A stretch of DNA of 64,000 nucleotides from G963422745 sp965214285 (GCA_965214285.1 OZ243946.1:868001-932000); one strand, 5' to 3'; positions 7,708 to 16,623 are shown, counted from the stretch's first letter. Notes: generated by a model not told the origin, from the letters alone. Numbers and translations are program-made.

Positions 7708-9495
7708 ATGGCCGAGGCCCCGAGGTCGCTGCGTGTCGCCGTCTCGCAGTTCAACGCTGTGGTGGGCGATCTCGAGGCCAACACCGCCAAGGCCCTGGCC
7801 GCGGTCGACGAGGCAGGCCGGGCAGGCGCCGATCTGGTGGTCTTCGGCGAGCTGACCCTCACCGGCTACCCGCCCGAGGATCTGGTGCTCAAGCCCGGCT
7901 TCGTGGCCGACACCCGTGCCGCTCTGGAGAAGTTCGCCGCGGGCACCGGCCGCGTCGCTGCCGTGGTGGGCTTCGCCGAGGGCAGCGACCCTGCTGCCCG
8001 CAGCGCGGAGCGAGAGGTGCCCGACCAGGCCGGGATCGGCTTCTTCAACGACGTCTACAACGCGGCCGCGGTCTGCGCCGGGGGCAAGGTCCACGGCGTC
8101 TACCGCAAGCGCCACCTCCCCAACTACGACGTGTTCGACGAGCTGCGCCAGTTCCGCCCCGGCGATCAGCCGCCGGAGCTGTTCGTCATCGGCGGGGCCG
8201 AGGTGGGCGTGACCTTGTGCGAGGACTCCTGGATCCCCGACGGGCCGGTGGCTCAGCTCGCCGAGGCGGGCGCCCGGGTGGTCGTCAACGTCAACGGCTC
8301 GCCGTTCCGCAGCGGCAAGCAGCAGGTCCGCGAGCAGGTGATCTGCGCCCGCGCCGCCGAGGCCGGCGTGCCGGTCGTCTACGTCAACCTGGTCGGCGGC
8401 CAGGACGAGCTGGTCTTCGACGGCGGCTCCTTCGCGGCCGCCCCGGCCCCAGGCCCCGAGGGCGCTGCGGTGATCGCGCGCTGTGAGTCCTTCGCCGAGA
8501 CCCTCGACGTGTTCGACCTTCATCTCGCCGAGCCCCGCCCAGCGACCCGGCCCTGTGCGGTCACGGCGGTCACCCCCGCCCGGCCGGTGCCCGCGCAGCG
8601 TCTCGATCCACCGCTGGCCGAGCCGCTCGGACCGCTGGCCGCCGAATGGGAGACGCTGCGGTTGGGCATCGCCGACTACGTGCGCAAGAGCGGCTTCGAG
8701 CAGGTCTGCATCGGCCTGTCGGGCGGGGTGGACTCGTCGCTGACCGCGGCGCTGGCGGTCGACGCCCTCGGCGCCCGCAACGTGCATGGCCTGCTGATGC
8801 CGTCGCGCTATTCCAGCGAGCACTCGGTCGCCGACGCCGAGGAGCTCGCCGTCAACCTCGGATTCGACACCCGCCGGGTGCCCATAGAGCCGGCCCATGC
8901 GGCGCTGGAGCAGATGCTCGCCCCGCACACCGCCCGCGGCGAGATCAGCCCCGGCGACCTCACCGACCAGAACCTGCAGTCGAGGGTGCGCGGCGTGGTG
9001 CTGATGGCCTACGCAAACGAGCACGGCCTGCTGGTGCTGACCACCGCCAACAAGAGCGAGACGGCCGTCGGCTACTCCACCCTGTTCGGCGACACCGCGG
9101 GCGCATTCGCGGCGATCAAGGACGTCTACAAGACCAGGGTCTACGAGCTGTGCGCCTGGCGCAACGCCCGAGCCGGCGGGCCGTGGATCCCCGAGGCGGT
9201 GCTGGGAAAGGCCCCATCGGCGGAGCTACGCCCCGACCAGCGAGACGACCAGTCGCTGCCGCCCTATGAGGTGCTGGACCCGATCCTGCGCGCCTACATC
9301 GAGGATGACCGCACCGTCGCCGAGATCGGCCGGCTCGGCCTGCCCGCCGCCGATCCCGAGACGATCCGCCGGGTGTGCGGGCTCGTGGATGCCTCCGAGT
9401 ACAAGCGCAGGCTGTCGCCGCTGGGCACACGGGTGACCTCCAAGGCGTTCGGCCGGGATCGCCGCATGCCCATCGTCAACCGCTACCGAGGCTGA
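7708..9495 (+). CDS. nadE: glutamine-dependent NAD+ synthetase
   Basis: 595 aa. Final step of NAD biosynthesis: amidation of deamido-NAD using ATP and glutamine-derived ammonia. The N-terminal nitrilase-like glutaminase (about 1-270) shows the Glu-Lys-Cys triad in FGELTLTGYPPEDL, YRKRHLPNYDVFDE and GVTLCEDSW. The C-terminal synthetase has the pyrophosphatase P-loop GLSGGVDSS (about 335), TANKSE and the GYSTLFGD loop. Length and domain order match the actinobacterial long form. It is followed within 10 bp by a small gene of unknown function. Confidence 0.96.
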   Translation: MAEAPRSLRVAVSQFNAVVGDLEANTAKALAAVDEAGRAGADLVVFGELTLTGYPPEDLVLKPGFVADTRAALEKFAAGTGRVAAVVGFAEGSDPAARSAEREVPDQAGIGFFNDVYNAAAVCAGGKVHGVYRKRHLPNYDVFDELRQFRPGDQPPELFVIGGAEVGVTLCEDSWIPDGPVAQLAEAGARVVVNVNGSPFRSGKQQVREQVICARAAEAGVPVVYVNLVGGQDELVFDGGSFAAAPAPGPEGAAVIARCESFAETLDVFDLHLAEPRPATRPCAVTAVTPARPVPAQRLDPPLAEPLGPLAAEWETLRLGIADYVRKSGFEQVCIGLSGGVDSSLTAALAVDALGARNVHGLLMPSRYSSEHSVADAEELAVNLGFDTRRVPIEPAHAALEQMLAPHTARGEISPGDLTDQNLQSRVRGVVLMAYANEHGLLVLTTANKSETAVGYSTLFGDTAGAFAAIKDVYKTRVYELCAWRNARAGGPWIPEAVLGKAPSAELRPDQRDDQSLPPYEVLDPILRAYIEDDRTVAEIGRLGLPAADPETIRRVCGLVDASEYKRRLSPLGTRVTSKAFGRDRRMPIVNRYRG

Positions 9496-9503
9496 GGCCG
9501 CCG

Positions 9504-10013
9504 ATGCACGCCGCCGACAACTCCCGTGCCGCCGCATCGCTGCAGTGGACGACGACCCGCCTCGGCGAGCTGTTCGCCGACTGGTCGCGGGTCGCCGGCG
9601 ACGATCCGGCGGCGCTGGTCTGGCTGACCCGCAGCGCCCGTCACCTGCAGGAGCACGCAGCGCGTTTCGCGCAGGTGCGCCCCGACTCGGTGCTGCTGGC
9701 GGGCTCCACGGCCGGCGACGCCCCGCCCGACCCGCCCGATGACCACAGCGAAGCCGGGCTCGCCGCTCTGGCCGGCGCCGGCGACCCCGTGGCCGCCGCG
9801 GCAGCGCTGCTGGAGCGCCTCGAAGCCCAGGCCGGCGAGCTCCAGACGCGCTGTGATCCCCACGCCGACGGGGCCTTGCGGCGGGCGGTCGGGTTTCTCT
9901 TGAGCGACCTGGCGACAGCGCGGGCCGACCGGCCCGACAGCGCCGGCGCAGCAGACGCCGCGGCAGCCGCAGCGGCAGAGATCGAACTCAGACTTGTCGC
10001 CCGGGTTGGGTGA
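9504..10013 (+). CDS. hypothetical protein, helical, 169 aa
   Basis: ATG 9504 is 8 nt after the nadE stop, suggesting cotranscription. The product is Ala-, Asp- and Leu-rich and predicted helical (LGELFADW, LTRSARHLQEHAARFAQV, AAAALLERLEAQAGELQ). No signal peptide or membrane segment is seen and I recognise no family. It ends 58 nt before the sigma factor start. Confidence 0.55.
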   Translation: MHAADNSRAAASLQWTTTRLGELFADWSRVAGDDPAALVWLTRSARHLQEHAARFAQVRPDSVLLAGSTAGDAPPDPPDDHSEAGLAALAGAGDPVAAAAALLERLEAQAGELQTRCDPHADGALRRAVGFLLSDLATARADRPDSAGAADAAAAAAAEIELRLVARVG

Positions 10014-10071
10014 TCGGTCGCAATCGGTATCGTCACCTGAGATAGCTGGGCCATCGAGGAGAGGAATCCAC

Positions 10072-11010
10072 GTGGCAAAGGAGCGAGCAGAGCGGCACGA
10101 GGAGGATCTCGTGCGGCTGTATCTGACCGACATCGGCCAGTACACGCTGCTCACCCGCGAGGACGAGGTTCGTCTGGCCCAGCAGATCGAGATCGGCGTG
10201 GAGGCTCGTGCCGAGCTCGAGTGCCCGAGCATGGAGCTCTCGGCGTCGCGCAAGGGCGATCTGCGCCGCAAGCGCCGCAAGGGCGAGATCGCCGAGCGCA
10301 CCTTCGTGCAGTCGAACCTGCGGCTGGTGGTGTCGATCGCCAAGAAGTACCAGGCGTCGGGGCTGCCGCTGCTGGACCTGATCCAGGAGGGCAACCTCGG
10401 GCTGATGCACGCCGTCGAGAAGTTCGACTGGCGCAAGGGCTTCAAGTTCTCCACCTATGCCACCTGGTGGATCCGCCAGGCGATCACCCGGGGCATCGCC
10501 AACACCGGGCGCACCATCCGCCTGCCGGTCCATGCTGGCGACACGCTGGCCCGCCTTCAGAAGGCCCGCGCCAACCTGGAGCGCAGGCACGGCCGCCCGG
10601 CCACCGTGCGCGAGCTCGCCGACGAGGTCGAGATGCCCGAGGAGAAGGTCACCGAGGCGCTGCGCTTCGCGGCCGAGCCGCTGTCGCTGTCGGACCCGCT
10701 GCGCGAGGACGGCGACGCCGAGCTCGGCGACGTGGTGGAGGATCGCGGCGCCGACTCGCCGTACGAGGTGGCCGCCGCGGCGCTGCTGCCCGAGGAGATC
10801 AGCCGCCTGCTGTCGCCGCTGGACGACCGCGAGCGGGAGATCCTCAAGCTGCGCTTCGGCCTCGACCGGGGCGAGCCGCGCACTCTCGAAGAGGTGGGCG
10901 AGCACTTCGAGCTGACCCGTGAGCGGATCCGCCAGATCGAGGCACGGGCTATGTCGAAGCTGCGCCACCCGTCGTCGGACACCGGCGCCCGCGACCTGCT
11001 CAGCGTCTGA
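10072..11010 (+). CDS. group 2 sigma-70 family RNA polymerase sigma factor
   Basis: 312 aa from GTG 10072, preceded by GAGGAGAGG at 8 nt spacing; an upstream frame start at 9994 overlaps the previous gene and is unlikely. Regions present: 1.2 (VRLYLTDIGQYTLLTREDE), 2.1-2.4 (SNLRLVVSIAKKYQ, LLDLIQEGNLGLM, KFSTYATWWIRQAI), 3 (HGRPATVRELADEVEMPEEKV) and 4.2 (LTRERIRQIEARAMSKLR). There is no long acidic region 1.1, so this is a primary-like alternative factor (HrdB/SigB-like group 2), not the housekeeping RpoD. It overlaps the convergent MATE gene by 11 bp. Confidence 0.92.
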   Translation: MAKERAERHEEDLVRLYLTDIGQYTLLTREDEVRLAQQIEIGVEARAELECPSMELSASRKGDLRRKRRKGEIAERTFVQSNLRLVVSIAKKYQASGLPLLDLIQEGNLGLMHAVEKFDWRKGFKFSTYATWWIRQAITRGIANTGRTIRLPVHAGDTLARLQKARANLERRHGRPATVRELADEVEMPEEKVTEALRFAAEPLSLSDPLREDGDAELGDVVEDRGADSPYEVAAAALLPEEISRLLSPLDDREREILKLRFGLDRGEPRTLEEVGEHFELTRERIRQIEARAMSKLRHPSSDTGARDLLSV

Positions 11011-12334
11011 CGGCGCCGGTCACCTGCCAGGCGGGGCTGGCGAAGCGCCACAGCAGCGTCGTCACGCGCACCGTCATCCAGGCACCCAGGGCGGCCCACA
11101 GCCAGCCGATGCCGGCGTCGAGGGCCAGCACTGCCATCCCGCCGCCCACCAGCGCGGCCGAGGCCAGCCACATGCCGACGGCCAGGAAGCGCAGGTCCCC
11201 GGCGCCGATGAGGATGCCGTCGAGGGCGAAGGCCACGCCGTTGACCGGCTGCCAAAAGGCGACGTGCAGCATCAGGAAGCCGGCGAGGGCGACCACCGCA
11301 GGATCGTCGGAGAACACGCGGGGCAGCAGCGGGCTGGTCGCCAGCATCAGCGCCCCGAGCGCGCAGCCTGCCCACCAGCCCCAGCCGATCATGCGCCGGC
11401 CCAGCAGGCGGGCGCCCTCGGCGTCGCCTGAGCCCAGCGCCTGGCCGATCATGGCCTGGGCCGCGATGGCCACGGCGTCGAGCGCCAGGGCGCAGACGTT
11501 CCAGAGCTGGAAGGCGATCTCGTGCGCCGCCAGATCCTCGGTGCCGATGCGCGCCGCCACCGCCAAGGTGATCGTCAGGCCCCCGCGCAGCGCCGTGGTG
11601 CGCAGCACCAGATCCACGCCGTCGCCCGCCAGGCGCCTGATCGAACCGAGGTCCGGGGCCAGGCCCACGCCGTGGGCGGCCACCGCACGGGCGATCCAGG
11701 CGCAGTAGAGCCCGGCGGCCAGCCAGTGCGCCAGCGTGGTCGACAGCGCGGAGGCCCCGATCCCGAAGCCGAGCCCGAAGATCAGCACCACCTCGAGCAC
11801 GAGGTTGAACACGGCGGTCGCCAGCGCCACCGCGAACGGGCGGCGGGTGTCCTGCAGGCCGCGCAGGTAGCCGACGCCGGCCAGGCCGATCAGCATCGGC
11901 GGGATTCCCGGCATGGAGATCCGGAAGTAGGTCAGCGCATGGGCGTGAACCTCGGGGTCGTCGCCGCCCACCGCGGAGATCAGCGGTTCGGCCGCGAGCC
12001 AGCCCGCGACCGCCACGCCCACGCCGATCGTCGCGGCCAGCCACAGCGACTGCACGGCCTGATGGGCGGCTGAGCGGTGCTCGCCCGCGCCAAGCAGCCG
12101 GGCCACCGAGGCGGTGGTGCCGTAGGCCAGGAAGATGAACACCGCGAAGGCGATCAGGATCAGCGACGAGGCCAGCGCCAGCCCCCCGAGCTGCGGCGTG
12201 CCGAGGCGGCCGACCACGGCGGTGTCGGCCAGCACGTACAGCGGCTCGGCGGTGAGCGCTCCGAGCGCCGGCAGCGCGAGGGCCAGGATCTTGCGGTCGG
12301 TCTCGCCGAACCGCGCTCGGAGCCACCCGCTCAT
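11000..12334 (-). CDS. MATE-family efflux transporter (DinF-like)
   Basis: About 444 aa from ATG 12334 (MSGWLRARFG), with GGAG 8 nt upstream; the frame extends to 12385. About 12 hydrophobic segments in two halves, starting LALPALGALTAEPLYVLADTAVVGRLG, a typical MATE N-terminus (shown as LALPALG and ADTAVVGRLG). MATE proteins export cationic drugs or metabolites using Na+ or H+ gradients across the inner membrane. The substrate cannot be told. Its 3' end overlaps the sigma factor gene tail to tail. Confidence 0.9.
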   Translation of the reverse strand: MSGWLRARFGETDRKILALALPALGALTAEPLYVLADTAVVGRLGTPQLGGLALASSLILIAFAVFIFLAYGTTASVARLLGAGEHRSAAHQAVQSLWLAATIGVGVAVAGWLAAEPLISAVGGDDPEVHAHALTYFRISMPGIPPMLIGLAGVGYLRGLQDTRRPFAVALATAVFNLVLEVVLIFGLGFGIGASALSTTLAHWLAAGLYCAWIARAVAAHGVGLAPDLGSIRRLAGDGVDLVLRTTALRGGLTITLAVAARIGTEDLAAHEIAFQLWNVCALALDAVAIAAQAMIGQALGSGDAEGARLLGRRMIGWGWWAGCALGALMLATSPLLPRVFSDDPAVVALAGFLMLHVAFWQPVNGVAFALDGILIGAGDLRFLAVGMWLASAALVGGGMAVLALDAGIGWLWAALGAWMTVRVTTLLWRFASPAWQVTGAVRR

Positions 12335-12451
12335 GGGCGTCGCTCCGGTGGACGCCGGTTCCGTGCGAGCAGCCTGGCCATGCACACAGTCTCACGCGCC
12401 GGCGCCACGCCTCGGCTTTCCGCCGGCGCGAGCCACGCCGTGCATCGGGCG

Positions 12452-12466
12452 TATTGTCCACAGGAC
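12452..12466 (+). promoter_or_regulatory. -10 element close to the alpha/beta hydrolase start
   Basis: TATTGT at 12452-12457 is 9 nt upstream of GTG 12467, consistent with a leaderless or very short leader transcript for the hydrolase operon. Confidence 0.45.
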
Positions 12467-13294
12467 GTGACCTCTCCCGACAACGCCTCTGCCGACCACG
12501 ACGCTGTGCCCTGGGTCGATCGCATGGCCAGCGGCGTCGCCTGGCGCGAGCGTGGCGAGGGCGACCCGGTGGTGCTGCTGCACGGCCTCGGCGGGACCCG
12601 AGCCTCGTGGGGGCCGCAGCTCCGAGGCCTCGGGGGCCGCTTCCGCTGCATCGCCTGGGACATGCCCGGCTACGGCGACTCGGCGCCGCTGCGGCCGCTG
12701 ACCTTTGCTCAGGTCGCCGACCGGCTGGCCGGGCTGCTGGACCACCTGGGGATCGAGCGCGCCGATCTCGTGGGGCTGTCCTTCGGCGGCATGCACGCCC
12801 TGCACACGGCGCTGCGCCACCCGGAGCGGGTGCGGCGCATGGTGCTGGCCGACACCAGTCCGGCCTTCGGGCTCGACGGCACCAGAGCGGCCGACTGGAT
12901 CCGCGCCCGGCTCGAGCACCTCGACGCGGGCCGCAGCCTGGCCGACATCGCGCCGCAGGTCATCGACGCCATCACCGCGATGCGCCTGCGGGGTGACATC
13001 CGAGCCGAGATCGTGGGGGCGTTCGCGGAGATCTCCGCCGAGGCGTTCAGGGCGGCGGTTCACTGCCTGGTGACCCACGACGTGCGCACACGGCTCGCCG
13101 AGATCAGCGTGCCGACGCGGGTGATCGTCGGCGAGCTCGACGCCGAGACGCCGCCGGCCTACGCGCAGGCCTTGGCCGACGGCCTGGCCGATGCCGACCT
13201 GTGCGTGCTCGCCGGGGTCGGCCACCTGTCGCCCTCAGAGGATCCCGACGGGTTCAACCGGCTCGTCGTCGAGCACCTCGCCCCGATGGGATAA
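12467..13294 (+). CDS. alpha/beta hydrolase (possible N-formylmaleamate deformylase)
   Basis: 275 aa, GTG start. Typical fold markers: oxyanion motif VVLLHGLGG, nucleophile elbow GLSFGGM with Ser, and a C-terminal GVGHLSPSEDP carrying the catalytic His. The acid is probably the Asp of VGELDAETP. The stop TAA overlaps the ATG of the next ORF (TAATG). Because the operon also encodes a NicX-like ring-cleaving dioxygenase, a NicD-like role (hydrolysis of N-formylmaleamate in nicotinate breakdown) is a reasonable inference, but the fold alone does not decide the substrate. Confidence 0.85.
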   Translation: MTSPDNASADHDAVPWVDRMASGVAWRERGEGDPVVLLHGLGGTRASWGPQLRGLGGRFRCIAWDMPGYGDSAPLRPLTFAQVADRLAGLLDHLGIERADLVGLSFGGMHALHTALRHPERVRRMVLADTSPAFGLDGTRAADWIRARLEHLDAGRSLADIAPQVIDAITAMRLRGDIRAEIVGAFAEISAEAFRAAVHCLVTHDVRTRLAEISVPTRVIVGELDAETPPAYAQALADGLADADLCVLAGVGHLSPSEDPDGFNRLVVEHLAPMG

Positions 13295-13503
13295 TGACAG
13301 CCCAGATGACCCACATGACTCAGACCACCCAGATCACCCAGATGACCGAGACGACCCAGATGACCCCGACCAACCAGACGACCCAGACGACAACGGCTCC
13401 ACACGGCGGCCACGGACGGCATCCACACGGCGGCCCCGGCCGGCATACCCACGGCGGTGGTCTGAACGCGTGCGGGCCGCACCACGAGAGGCCCCGCCGG
13501 TGA
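13294..13503 (+). CDS. putative 69-aa Met/Thr/Gln- then His-rich protein, overlapping both neighbours
   Basis: ATG 13294 overlaps the hydrolase stop as TAATG, and its TGA 13501-13503 overlaps the next start as GTGA. Residues 1-36 are low complexity (repeated MTQTTQ-like units, from a C/A-rich DNA repeat). Residues 37-69 carry eight His and one Cys (PHGGHGRHPHGG, GRHTHGGG, ACGPHH). No family is recognised. The double overlap suggests translational coupling. A His-rich metal-handling role for the Fe(II) dioxygenase next door is speculation. It could also be an untranslated C/A-rich spacer that happens to stay open. Confidence 0.45.
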   Translation: MTAQMTHMTQTTQITQMTETTQMTPTNQTTQTTTAPHGGHGRHPHGGPGRHTHGGGLNACGPHHERPRR

Positions 13504-14543
13504 GCGGCTCCGCCGAGTGGCGCTGGGTCAGCCGCTACGCCGAGCAGTTCCGGGCGTGTGAGCTGCAGCCCGGCGAGGTGGCGGTGCTGCTGCACGAGGC
13601 CGCCAGCAGCCCCCGCATCGTGGAGACCGCCAGGCTGGCCCTGGAAATGTGCGGCGCGGCTACCGCCGACGTGCGCATGCCCACACCGCCGAACCCCGGC
13701 CCGCTGCCGATCCGCTCCACCGGCGCCAGCCAGGCGCTGGCAGGCCACCGCTCCGCCGTCGCCGCCTGCGCTGAGGCCGACTTCGTGGTCGACTGCACCG
13801 TGGAAGGCTTGCTGCACGCCCCCGAGCTCGCCGAGATCCTCGGTGGCGGCGCCCGCATCCTGATGATCTCCGCCGAGCACCCCCAAAACGCCGAGCGCTG
13901 GCCGCACGACCCCGGCCTCGCCGAGCGGGTCGCCCGCGGCGTCGAGCTGCTGTCCCACGCCGAGCAGATGACCGTCACCTCCGACGCCGGCAGCGACCTG
14001 CGCGTCGATCTCGCCGGGGCCTTCTGCGCCGGGTCGCACGGCTGGTGCAGCGAGCCCGGCACCATCGCCCACTGGCCGGGCGGGCTGGTGCTCGCCTTCC
14101 CCGCAGCCGGCACCGTCGACGGCACGCTGGTGCTGGCCGTCAGCGACATGAACCTCACCTTCAGCGAGTACGTCCGCGAGCCGATCACGCTGCGCATCGA
14201 GAACGACTACGTGACCGAGATCGCAGGCGACGGCCACGACGCCGAGCTGATGCGCTCCTATATCGCCGCCTTCGACGAGCCCGAGGCCTATGCCGTCAGC
14301 CACATCGGCTGGGGCATGAACCCCGCAGCCCGCTGGGAGGCCATGGCGCTCTGGGACAAGTCGGCGATCAACGGCACCGAGCTGCGGGCCTTCGCCGGCA
14401 ACGTGCTGTTCTCCACTGGGGCCAACGAGGTCGCCGGGCGCTTCTGCCGCGGCCACTTCGACCTGCCCATGCGCAACTGCAGCGTGGCCCTCGACGGCGA
14501 CCTGGTGGTGGACCGAGGCGTGCTGCGAGCCGATCTCGCCTGA
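13500..14543 (+). CDS. NicX-like 2,5-dihydroxypyridine 5,6-dioxygenase family protein
   Basis: 347 aa from GTG 13500. Belongs to the aminopeptidase-M29-like/NicX group. Candidate Fe(II) ligands are the His of SHIGWGMNP and the His and Asp of CRGHFDLPM, corresponding to the H...HxD triad described for Pseudomonas NicX. NicX opens 2,5-dihydroxypyridine to N-formylmaleamate in the cytosol. Pairing with an alpha/beta hydrolase matches nic gene clusters. No nicotinate hydroxylase genes are in the window, so the true substrate could be another dihydroxylated N-heterocycle. Confidence 0.75.
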   Translation: MSGSAEWRWVSRYAEQFRACELQPGEVAVLLHEAASSPRIVETARLALEMCGAATADVRMPTPPNPGPLPIRSTGASQALAGHRSAVAACAEADFVVDCTVEGLLHAPELAEILGGGARILMISAEHPQNAERWPHDPGLAERVARGVELLSHAEQMTVTSDAGSDLRVDLAGAFCAGSHGWCSEPGTIAHWPGGLVLAFPAAGTVDGTLVLAVSDMNLTFSEYVREPITLRIENDYVTEIAGDGHDAELMRSYIAAFDEPEAYAVSHIGWGMNPAARWEAMALWDKSAINGTELRAFAGNVLFSTGANEVAGRFCRGHFDLPMRNCSVALDGDLVVDRGVLRADLA

Positions 14544-14583
14544 GCCCGACGGGGCGGGGGTGGTCGGCGGCCGTGGCGGCGGA

Positions 14584-14589
14584 TATAGT
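14584..14589 (+). promoter_or_regulatory. -10 element of the ilv operon
   Basis: TATAGT is placed 7 nt before the GTG of the leader peptide, so the transcript probably begins at or next to that start codon (leaderless). Confidence 0.6.
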
Positions 14590-14596
14590 GGCCGCC

Positions 14597-14638
14597 GTGA
14601 ACAGCGCCGTCCGTCTCCTCGTAGTAGGCAACAGCTAG
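14597..14638 (+). CDS. ilv operon leader peptide, 13 aa
   Basis: GTG AAC AGC GCC GTC CGT CTC CTC GTA GTA GGC AAC AGC TAG encodes VNSAVRLLVVGNS. The Val-Arg-Leu-Leu-Val-Val run near the end is what is expected of a branched-chain amino acid attenuator: ribosomes stall here when Leu or Val tRNAs are uncharged. Hairpins follow directly. The ilvBNC operon lies downstream. Confidence 0.72.
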   Translation: MNSAVRLLVVGNS

Positions 14639-14640
14639 CG

Positions 14641-14698
14641 CACGTTCACGCCCACAACCAGCTGAACGTGTGCCACGGTCTCCCTAGCGGGAGGCCGT
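14641..14698 (+). terminator. attenuator-like hairpins upstream of ilvB
   Basis: First hairpin: CACGTTCA (14641-14648) with TGAACGTG (14663-14670), 8 bp perfect. Second: ACGGTCTCCC (14675-14684) with GGGAGGCCGT (14689-14698), a 10-bp stem with one G-T pair and loop TAGC. T-rich stretches follow only loosely (TTCGCATTT, then TTTTT at about 14718). The arrangement after a BCAA leader peptide suggests transcription attenuation. Confidence 0.6.
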
Positions 14699-14772
14699 TT
14701 CGCATTTCAGCGGGTAGTTTTTCTGTCCACTTGCCCAGGCGAGAGCCGGGCTGAGCCAACCGGATCACCGAG

Positions 14773-16623
14773 ATGACCAGCAACCCGACCAACGGCGGCC
14801 AGGCCCTCATCCGAGCCTTAGAGCTGGAGGGCGTGGAGGTGATGTTCGGCCTGCCCGGCGGGGCGATCCTGCCCGTCTACGACCCGATCATCGACTCCTC
14901 GATCCGCCACGTGCTGGTGCGCCACGAGCAAGGCGCCGGCCACATGGCCGAGGGCTACGCCCAGGCCACCGGCAAGCCCGGCGTGGCCATGGTCACCAGC
15001 GGCCCCGCCGCCACCAACATCGTCACCCCGCTGTGCGACGCCTACCTCGACTCGATCCCGATGGTGGTCATAACCGGCCAGGTGCCGCTCGCCGCCATCG
15101 GCACCGACGCCTTCCAGGAGTGCGACACCACCGGCATCACCATGTCGGTCACCAAGCACAACTTCCTGGTCACCGACGCCGGCGACATCCCCCGCATCGT
15201 CCACGAGGCGTTCCACATCGCCACCACCGGCCGCCCCGGCCCGGTGCTCGTCGACATCCCCAAGGACATCGTGGACCCCGCCAACCCGCGCTCGGCCATG
15301 ACCTGGTACGACCCGCGCACAGCCGAGATGGACCTGCCCGGCTACAACCCGGTCGTCGACGGCGACCCCGAGGCGATCCGCCGTGCCTGCGAGCTGATCG
15401 CAGCGGCGGAGCGGCCCGTGCTGTACGTGGGCGGCGGCGTGCTCAAGTCGCGTGCCGCCGAGGCGCTGCTGGAGCTCGCCGAGATGGTCTCGATCCCGGT
15501 GGTCACCACGCTGATGGCCCGCGGCGCGATCCCCGACAGCCACCCGCTGTGCCTGGGGATGCCCGGCATGCACGGCAACTACACAGCCGTCACCGCCATG
15601 CAGCAGAGCGACCTGCTGATCGCCCTCGGCGCCCGCTTTGACGACCGGGTCACCGGCCGGGTCGACGGCTTCGCCCCGCACGCCAAGATCATCCACGTCG
15701 ACATCGACCCCGCCGAGCTCGGCAAGGTGCGCGGAGTCGATGTGGGCATCCGCGGCGACTGCCGCCGGGTCATCGAGGCCATGGTCGCCGCCATGCGCAG
15801 CCTCGGCGGCGCCGATGCCCAGGCCGACCGCTCCGCCTGGCGCAGCACGATCAGCGGCTGGCAGGAGAAGTTCCCGCTGGTCTATGCGCAGTCCGAGCCC
15901 GGCGCCAAGCTCAAGCCGCAGTACGTGATCGAGGAGCTGCGCGACCACAACCCCGCCGACACCATCGTCTGCTCGGGCGTCGGCCAGCACCAGATGCACG
16001 CCAGCCAGTACTGGAACTTCGAGCACCCCTACACCTGGATCAACTCCGGCGGCCTGGGCACCATGGGCTTCTCGATCCCTGCCGCCATCGGCGCCAAGAT
16101 CGGCATGCCCGCCCGCCGGGTCTGGGCGGTGGACGGCGACGGCTGCTTCCAGATGACCGCCCAGGAGCTGATCACCGCGACCGTGGAGGACATCCCGATC
16201 AAGGTGGCGCTGCTGAACAACTCCTATCTGGGCATGGTGCGCCAGTGGCAGGAGATGTTCTACGAGGAGCGCTTCAGCGAGGTCTTCCTCTCCGAGCGGG
16301 TGCCCGACTACGTGCGCTGGGCCGAGTCGATGGGCTGCGTGGGCATCCGCGTCGAGTCGCCCGAGGAGGTCGGCCCGGCCATCGCCAAGGCCAATGAGAT
16401 CGACGACCGCTCGGTGGTGGTGGAGTTCGTGACCGACGCCGCCGAGAACGTGTTCCCGATGGTGCCGGCAGGCAAGTCCAACTCCGAGGTGGTGGTCGAC
16501 CCCAGCCAGCAGGCGCTGCTGGACCGGGCGCTCGCCGAGCGGGCCTCCTCGGGCCGCTCCGGCGGTTCGGGTGCTGCGGCCGGCTCGGCTGGGTCGGCTG
16601 GGTCGGCAGGGGAGGGCCGGTGA
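14773..16623 (+). CDS. ilvB: acetolactate synthase, large catalytic subunit
   Basis: 616 aa. ThDP-, FAD- and Mg-dependent condensation of two pyruvates (or pyruvate and 2-ketobutyrate), first common step of Val/Leu/Ile synthesis. Visible: LVRHEQGAGHMAEGYA with the catalytic Glu, SGPAATN, the FAD region GARFDDRVTGR, and the ThDP motif VDGDGCFQM...LLNNSYLGMVRQWQ. The C-terminal 30 residues are a low-complexity Gly/Ser/Ala tail (GSAGSAGSAG) encoded by a short repeat and absent from typical enzymes. The stop overlaps ilvN as GTGA. Confidence 0.97.
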   Translation: MTSNPTNGGQALIRALELEGVEVMFGLPGGAILPVYDPIIDSSIRHVLVRHEQGAGHMAEGYAQATGKPGVAMVTSGPAATNIVTPLCDAYLDSIPMVVITGQVPLAAIGTDAFQECDTTGITMSVTKHNFLVTDAGDIPRIVHEAFHIATTGRPGPVLVDIPKDIVDPANPRSAMTWYDPRTAEMDLPGYNPVVDGDPEAIRRACELIAAAERPVLYVGGGVLKSRAAEALLELAEMVSIPVVTTLMARGAIPDSHPLCLGMPGMHGNYTAVTAMQQSDLLIALGARFDDRVTGRVDGFAPHAKIIHVDIDPAELGKVRGVDVGIRGDCRRVIEAMVAAMRSLGGADAQADRSAWRSTISGWQEKFPLVYAQSEPGAKLKPQYVIEELRDHNPADTIVCSGVGQHQMHASQYWNFEHPYTWINSGGLGTMGFSIPAAIGAKIGMPARRVWAVDGDGCFQMTAQELITATVEDIPIKVALLNNSYLGMVRQWQEMFYEERFSEVFLSERVPDYVRWAESMGCVGIRVESPEEVGPAIAKANEIDDRSVVVEFVTDAAENVFPMVPAGKSNSEVVVDPSQQALLDRALAERASSGRSGGSGAAAGSAGSAGSAGEGR

